Shown: one piece after another, positions 59,891 to 64,000 of the stretch
Layout: every line of letters begins with the position of its first letter
Numbering within the stretch: position 1 is the stretch's first letter
Assembly (NCBI RefSeq): GCF_003605635.1
Contig: NZ_QMDW01000013.1
Location: forward strand, 16,430 to 80,429
Source: Halonotius pteroides
Lineage (GTDB): Archaea > Halobacteriota > Halobacteria > Halobacteriales > Haloferacaceae
Direction: 5' to 3'
DNA: 64,000 bases
Translations under genes and position numbers: made by a program
The notes under the pieces: model-generated
Told to the model about the DNA's origin: nothing
The model's input: only the letters and a program-made list of their open reading frames with translations
The model's database searches: none

Positions 59891-60129
59891 CCTGGTGGAC
59901 TGAAAGGGCGAGACGGTCTCGGCGAACCCCGGCGACGCAAGCCGCGAGGCGCGACGCGCCTCGGCCCGTGCGAACGGCGGAGCCGTGAGCCGACACTGCA
60001 GGAGCGAACGTAGTGAGCGACGAAGCGCGCAACGAGCGCGCGGTCGACTGTAGGGAGACCGCGACCCGCTCGAACGGCGAGCGAAGCGAGCCGTGAGAGG
60101 CCCTGGAGTCGAGAGCGTCGAGGGCTTTC
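59891..60129 (+). repeat. Dispersed haloarchaeal repeat element, copy 2 (long form)
   Basis: This ~240-bp GC-rich block starts CCTGGTGGACTGAAAGGGCG, then CTCGGCGAACCC, has the middle module CACTGCAGGAGCGAACG and GTGAGCGACGAAG, and ends GGAGTCGAGAGCGTCGAGGG. The same modules occur at 23791-23912 in reverse orientation, but this copy has about 115 bp more (extra G+C-rich inverted pieces near 59940-59990 and 60030-60095). The region 59846-60203 otherwise has no gene. Confidence 0.8.
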
Positions 60130-60203
60130 TATATCTATACTCCTCACCGAACTCTACAGTATTGAACCCGTACGTCTAAGAGCGATGCTGCTGAAATGTC
60201 GCC

Positions 60204-60524
60204 GTGGCGTACGTCGTCGAGATCAAACCCTCCGCACGCAAGCGAAACCCCGAGGTCGGGCGGACGATCAACACCGAGGGGTCAACCCACCGGTTTGCGG
60301 ATCGGGCCGCTGCTGAGGGGTGGGCCGAGGAGTTGACCGGCGGCGGGCGAGATCATGTCTGGATTCAGTCCGCTCACCCACAGGACACCTCACCGGCCGA
60401 CGCCTATCTCGTGTCGCGGAACACGCGCGGTGAGTTAGAACGTGCCTTCGACAAACGGCGGCGGCGGCTTCGCGGCGGCGACAGCAGCCACCAACAGGGG
60501 TTGACCGAGCAGTTTTCTGAGTAG
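60204..60524 (+). CDS. Conserved haloarchaeal small protein, function unknown
   Basis: This 106-residue protein starts with GTG at 60204 (MAYVVEIKPSARKRNPEVGR). It contains TINTEGSTHRFADRAAAEGW, AEELTGGGRDHVWIQSAHPQ and DAYLVSRNTRGELERAFDKR. It looks like a small alpha/beta fold with a positively charged C-terminal helix (DKRRRRLRGG). I do not recognise a named domain with certainty. It is convergent with the histidine kinase gene across 25 bp. Confidence 0.7.
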   Translation: MAYVVEIKPSARKRNPEVGRTINTEGSTHRFADRAAAEGWAEELTGGGRDHVWIQSAHPQDTSPADAYLVSRNTRGELERAFDKRRRRLRGGDSSHQQGLTEQFSE

Positions 60525-60549
60525 CCCCGCTGCCGCTGGCAACGTTGCC

Positions 60550-62952
60550 CTACGTCTGTTCGAGGCGGATGCGTGCGGTCGTTCCGCCGTTGACCTCGAA
60601 GTCGATCGTCGCCTCCGAGTACTCCACAATCCGGTCGATCAGCCACAGACCGACCCCGCTTCCGTGCTTGAGAGCGGACTCACCGTGTCGATCCAACACC
60701 GACAGCTCGTCGTTCGGTATCCCGGGGCCGTCGTCTGTGACTTCGATGACCGTGTTGCCAGCTTCCTCGTAGGTGGTGACGCGCACCTGTTCGGCAGTTG
60801 AATCCGCTTCGACGCCGTGTTCGAGCCCGTTTTGAATCAGGTGGAGAATCGCCGTCGAGAGCTTCGGGTGGGCGAGCACACTGCCGCTGGCTTCGCGGTC
60901 GACGACGATCTCAGCGGTCGTCGACCCCTCCTCACGGGCCTGCTCAACGGCGTCGTCGATGGCGTTGTCGATGGCCACCGTCTTCTTTGAGTCTCGGCTC
61001 TGGACTACGCGCTGCATGTCACGGGCGTTGTTGGCAGTCTGCTCAAGGCTGTTGCAGGTCTCGAGGATCTGTTCGGCGAACGGGGTATGCTCGTCGTCTG
61101 TCTCCTCGATCAACACCCGGGCGTATCCTTTCATTACGTTGAGTTCGTTGCGGATATTGTGTCTGAGCACCCGCCCGAGCACCTGATCGAGGAGATCGAG
61201 TTCCTGCCGATTGGTTATCAGCTGCAGCGAGGTTTCCAGCGTTGAGGCCAGCGTCGTTGCGATACTGCGGTCGATCTCGGTGACGGTGTGTGATCTGACC
61301 GAGCCGGCCATTAACACCCCATACTCGCCGATGGGGGCGATGACCTCCGAGCGGATCGGACTCTTTTTGTTGTACGCATCGGCGCGGTTACCAACATCAG
61401 AGATAACCTTCGTTTCCCCCGAGGCAAACGCCTCCCAGGCGATGCTGCTGCCCGGGTCGAACGTCGGCGGCTCCTCGAACAGTTCGCCTGCGGCATCGGT
61501 CATCGCAAGCGGTTCGAGCCGGTTTCGTGCCCGATTGTACTGCCAGAATCCTGTAATCGGGAGGTTGAGCGCATCCGGAAGGCGTTCGAGAACCAGTTCG
61601 ATCATTTCCCTTGGGGTGTCAGTCTGCAGTGTCTCCTGCGTAAGCTTCTGAACCGACTCGAGACTCTGTTGTCGTTGTGCACGATCAAGCGTGATCTCGA
61701 TGAGTGCAGCCAGTAGCTGTGCGAACTGGAAATCCATCCCATCGAAAGCGGCCTGCTGGCTGTCGCCGATAGCGATCACACCATGGTCACCGAGTGGAAA
61801 CAGCAGCGCGCTTTGGATCTCCCGACCGCTGTGTGGTAACTGGCCGTCAGCAGTTGTGAGATCATCAACACGGCGCGAAGAGCCCTCGTATGTCACCCAC
61901 AACAGGTTGCCGATCGCAACCTGATCAGCCTCAAACACCGGGGATTCGCTGGTCGATGCTGCCGGAATCAGGTTGTCCGCACCGCGGTCGTAGAGACAGA
62001 TCTCGGCCACGTCGGCATCAATAATTGAGAGGGCTGTCGAGACGCCCCGGTTGCAGGCAGTTTGTCGATCCTGACTTGTGAGGACTTCCTGTGCCTCATC
62101 GTACAGTGATTCGAGCGTGCGACGGCGGCGTTTCTCTGCTGTGATGTCGATATACATCACAAAAAACTCCTCGCCGTCAGCAACTGGAACCGCACGTAAC
62201 AGAAAGTCACCGACGCCGTCTGCTGTTTTTCGCCGAACCTCCTCGGTCACCGGCTCACCACGCACCAGACATGCGTCGATACGTTCGGCCGTCTCCGTAC
62301 TCTCAGCACCAACCGGCGTCGTCGGCTCAAATCGCCCGGGTTCGGCCAGCATACCGGCACCCATCTCATATCCCCCAAACGTCTCTCTGAACTCGTCGTT
62401 CGCTCGCTTGATCCGTGGGGTGTCGCTGTCCAGTGAGATGTTAACGATCGGTTCCTGAATGGTTGTAAAGATCGCCTCAAATCGGTTGCGTTCCTCGCGA
62501 AGGTCTCTCTCAACCTGTTTTGTTATACAAGCACTCGCCAGTTTGCCGTTGAGCGGATCCACCGCATCAACGATAGCCGGGCTCAGCCTCGATCCGTACT
62601 GTCCAAGCAGCAGCACACCGAACTCGGGTAGTCTGAACAGGTAGTAGTGACTATCCGGTTTGGGCTCACCGATCAGTGGTAACGACGGACGGTCTGTAGG
62701 GGATTTCGTTGCCCACGACGACAGGCGATCTCTACCGGCAGTGTACAGCGGATCGGTTTCGGAGTTCGACGGGAGAACGGCAACAGCCTCGTATCCGTCA
62801 GCTGTCTCAGTGAACACAGCTCCGAGCGAACAGTTCAACCGCCGGAGGTACGCGGAGATGGCCTGCTCGGCGGTCTCCTGTAGCGTCTCGGCGGGGCCTG
62901 TTGCCAGCGCTAGCTCGTAGAGAACGCGAATGCGCTCATGCTGGTTCGACAT
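60550..62952 (-). CDS. Multi-domain sensor histidine kinase (GAF-PAS-GAF-GAF-HisKA-HATPase)
   Basis: This is an 800-residue cytoplasmic sensor kinase with no transmembrane segment. Domains in order are a GAF-like segment (~1-150, RVLYELALATGPAETLQETA), PAS (~160-275, RFEAIFTTIQEPIVNISLDS), a GAF-like (~280-430, LESLYDEAQEVLTSQDRQTA), a second GAF-like (~440-590), HisKA and HATPase. The phosphoacceptor is H598 in RVLRHNIRNELNVMKGYARV. The N box ILHLIQNGLEHG, the G1 box VTDDGPGIPND and HGSGVGLWLID complete it. It resembles haloarchaeal kinases that sense redox or light-like signals, but the input and its response regulator are unknown. Confidence 0.92.
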   Translation of the reverse strand: MSNQHERIRVLYELALATGPAETLQETAEQAISAYLRRLNCSLGAVFTETADGYEAVAVLPSNSETDPLYTAGRDRLSSWATKSPTDRPSLPLIGEPKPDSHYYLFRLPEFGVLLLGQYGSRLSPAIVDAVDPLNGKLASACITKQVERDLREERNRFEAIFTTIQEPIVNISLDSDTPRIKRANDEFRETFGGYEMGAGMLAEPGRFEPTTPVGAESTETAERIDACLVRGEPVTEEVRRKTADGVGDFLLRAVPVADGEEFFVMYIDITAEKRRRRTLESLYDEAQEVLTSQDRQTACNRGVSTALSIIDADVAEICLYDRGADNLIPAASTSESPVFEADQVAIGNLLWVTYEGSSRRVDDLTTADGQLPHSGREIQSALLFPLGDHGVIAIGDSQQAAFDGMDFQFAQLLAALIEITLDRAQRQQSLESVQKLTQETLQTDTPREMIELVLERLPDALNLPITGFWQYNRARNRLEPLAMTDAAGELFEEPPTFDPGSSIAWEAFASGETKVISDVGNRADAYNKKSPIRSEVIAPIGEYGVLMAGSVRSHTVTEIDRSIATTLASTLETSLQLITNRQELDLLDQVLGRVLRHNIRNELNVMKGYARVLIEETDDEHTPFAEQILETCNSLEQTANNARDMQRVVQSRDSKKTVAIDNAIDDAVEQAREEGSTTAEIVVDREASGSVLAHPKLSTAILHLIQNGLEHGVEADSTAEQVRVTTYEEAGNTVIEVTDDGPGIPNDELSVLDRHGESALKHGSGVGLWLIDRIVEYSEATIDFEVNGGTTARIRLEQT

Positions 62953-63309
62953 GGTATCTCTCCTCCGGACTGTGCTACGACAGCGGGTGTGACCGTGTCC
63001 GACCGCTGCTTACACCGACAGCCACCGCGGTGTTTGTGATCTCTCCCCGTCCGGTGGCCGTTGAGCCGGACGAACGACCGCCACTACGGTGAGACCGACT
63101 ATGCATACACAACGCCACTTGTACTGGCAAATATAAATCCCGATTTAAATTTTACACGTCGATACAATTGATACGGTTGTTCACCCGTCTGTCGATTCTC
63201 GCTGCTGGGCTGTTTCGACAACGTGACCGAGTAGAAAACATTTAATTGCTAAGATCTTAGTAATCTAACACACAGATTTATAGCCTCTAATCCGTAGGTA
63301 CGAGTTCAA
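62953..63309. promoter_or_regulatory. Intergenic region with operator-like palindrome and TATA box
   Basis: This 357-bp gap between the divergent sensor genes has no ORF that I can support. It is AT-rich after 63100. CTAAGATCTTAG (63249-63260) is a perfect 12-bp palindrome, and TTTATA (63277-63282) lies 28-33 nt before the ATG at 63310. The palindrome sits about 16 bp upstream of the TATA box, which is where a regulator could act on the PAS gene. Confidence 0.5.
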
Positions 63310-63978
63310 ATGACGGAGTCAACGTTCACATCTGCCGAGGAAGCCGCACATTTCTATGGCAGCTTAGATGTCGGTATCACGATCCATGACTCCGAGACAG
63401 GCAGTATACACTATGCCAATGAGCACGCCGAGAACCTCTACGGATACTCAAAAGAAGAGCTCAACAGGCCAACCATTGTCGCGATAAATCCGGGTTCTCT
63501 CACCCGCCCAGAACTCATCAAGCGGTTGCGAGCCGCGGCGAACGGCCACTCCCAGCAGTTTGAGTGGCGAATCAGACGGCCGTCGGGCGAAATAGTCTGG
63601 ATAGAAATGCGCCTTTCTGAGCTTACGGTCGACGGGCAATCGTATGTGGTTGCGGCCACCCGTGATATCAGCGATCATAAGATGGATCTCCGGTATCTCC
63701 ACCTCATGAACCGCGTTGTCAACCACAACTTCCGCAACAAGCTCCAGCTTATTCAGGGGTCATTCAATCAAGTAGATACGCAGCGAAACGACAAACTGTT
63801 TAATGGAATCCGCCGGGCTATCGCCGAGCTAGTTGATCTGACTAATTGGGTCAACGCGATTACATCGCTAAACGACACAACGAAAACAAAAAAGATCAGT
63901 GTGAAACAGCTTCTCGGCAATATCGTCAAAGAATACAAAAACAACCATCTGTCTTTAGCTAATAGTGAAATCGCTTGA
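63310..63978 (+). CDS. PAS sensor with histidine-kinase-like dimerisation region, truncated
   Basis: This 222-residue protein has a PAS domain (about 10-130, HFYGSLDVGITIHDSETGSI, and FEWRIRRPSGEIVWIEMRLS). A HisKA-type helix pair follows with MNRVVNHNFRNKLQLIQGSF, where the His in NHNFRNKL is the expected phosphoacceptor. Then VKQLLGNIVKEYKNNH is the short stretch leading into an ATPase domain, but a TGA at 63976-63978 ends the frame there. The HATPase domain is missing, at least within this window (22 nt remain). It is either a truncated kinase, a frameshift or a stand-alone signalling protein. The base composition is more AT-rich than neighbours. Confidence 0.75.
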   Translation: MTESTFTSAEEAAHFYGSLDVGITIHDSETGSIHYANEHAENLYGYSKEELNRPTIVAINPGSLTRPELIKRLRAAANGHSQQFEWRIRRPSGEIVWIEMRLSELTVDGQSYVVAATRDISDHKMDLRYLHLMNRVVNHNFRNKLQLIQGSFNQVDTQRNDKLFNGIRRAIAELVDLTNWVNAITSLNDTTKTKKISVKQLLGNIVKEYKNNHLSLANSEIA

Positions 63979-64000
63979 CAGCAGTGGCTTGTCGAGATAT

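Noticed and set aside
1..64000. tRNA, rRNA, transposase, integrase or toxin-antitoxin genes.
   Set aside because: None was found by eye; no T-loop-like GGTTCRAATCC with a pairing acceptor stem and no recombinase motif was seen.

Overview
The window is a haloarchaeal (class Halobacteria) chromosome segment. The proteins are rich in Asp and Glu. There is an A-type ATP synthase operon, archaeal ribosomal proteins L15e and L40e, Sec61-beta (SecG), geranylgeranylglyceryl phosphate synthase, Tat-type lipoproteins and many short-leader promoters with TATA boxes about 25-30 nt before the start codon. The genus cannot be told from the sequence. No rRNA, tRNA, CRISPR, transposase, integrase or phage gene was seen, so this looks like mostly core chromosome.

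Layout. 0-4 kb: phosphate ABC transporter pstS-C-A-B (minus strand; pstB runs off the left end), its promoter region with inverted repeats, and an RDD membrane protein. 4-11 kb: DUF2237 and DUF6663-like proteins; a three-gene minus operon (DUF5786, DUF99/endonuclease dU, family-4 uracil-DNA glycosylase); an MBL hydrolase; L40e; thioredoxin; secG; pdxT-hisE; pheA; Hsp20. 11-19.6 kb: A-ATP synthase atpH-I-K-E-C-F-A-B, with a 284-bp break before atpK and no atpD behind atpB. 19.7-25.3 kb: methyltransferase, monothiol glutaredoxin, a PHP phosphoesterase overlapping an asparagine-synthase-like ATPase, a dispersed repeat, a lipoprotein and L15e. 25.4-29.5 kb: a chemotaxis transducer without an extracellular domain, the E1-like UbaA, and ThiDN. 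29.6-37 kb: mutS, two small ORFs, a Nudix hydrolase overlapping mutL, then a KDG kinase. 37-45.9 kb: a spaced repeat array, a dihydrolipoamide-dehydrogenase-like flavoprotein, GGGP synthase, DUF418 protein, scpA, smc and a coiled-coil protein. 46-54.3 kb: a secreted PQQ-type 8-bladed propeller, gatB, and an overlapping gdh-gfcR-hyuA-hyuB operon behind a TrmB-type site. 54.3-56.8 kb (minus): guaAA, a gamma-glutamyl-peptidase-like amidotransferase and gshA. 57-64 kb: an HNH-like zinc protein, DUF192, a citramalate/isopropylmalate synthase, a second copy of the dispersed repeat, and two sensor-kinase-type proteins.

How the genes fit together. Glucose dehydrogenase and KDG kinase are two steps of the semi-phosphorylative Entner-Doudoroff pathway, and GfcR is a known regulator of that pathway. 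The TrmB-type inverted repeat before gdh ties it to the haloarchaeal sugar switch. HyuAB (oxoprolinase/hydantoinase family), the class-I amidotransferase and GshA lie together and could form a gamma-glutamyl cycle around gamma-glutamylcysteine, the main haloarchaeal low-molecular-weight thiol. Mismatch repair (mutS, mutL) sits with a Nudix enzyme, and two uracil/deaminated-base repair enzymes share a separate operon.

The most notable signals not explained by genes are the phased TGCCCGGA array (37.09-37.41 kb), the two-copy modular repeat (23.8 and 59.9 kb), and palindromes upstream of pstS, of the 32.5-kb operon and of the 63.3-kb PAS gene.
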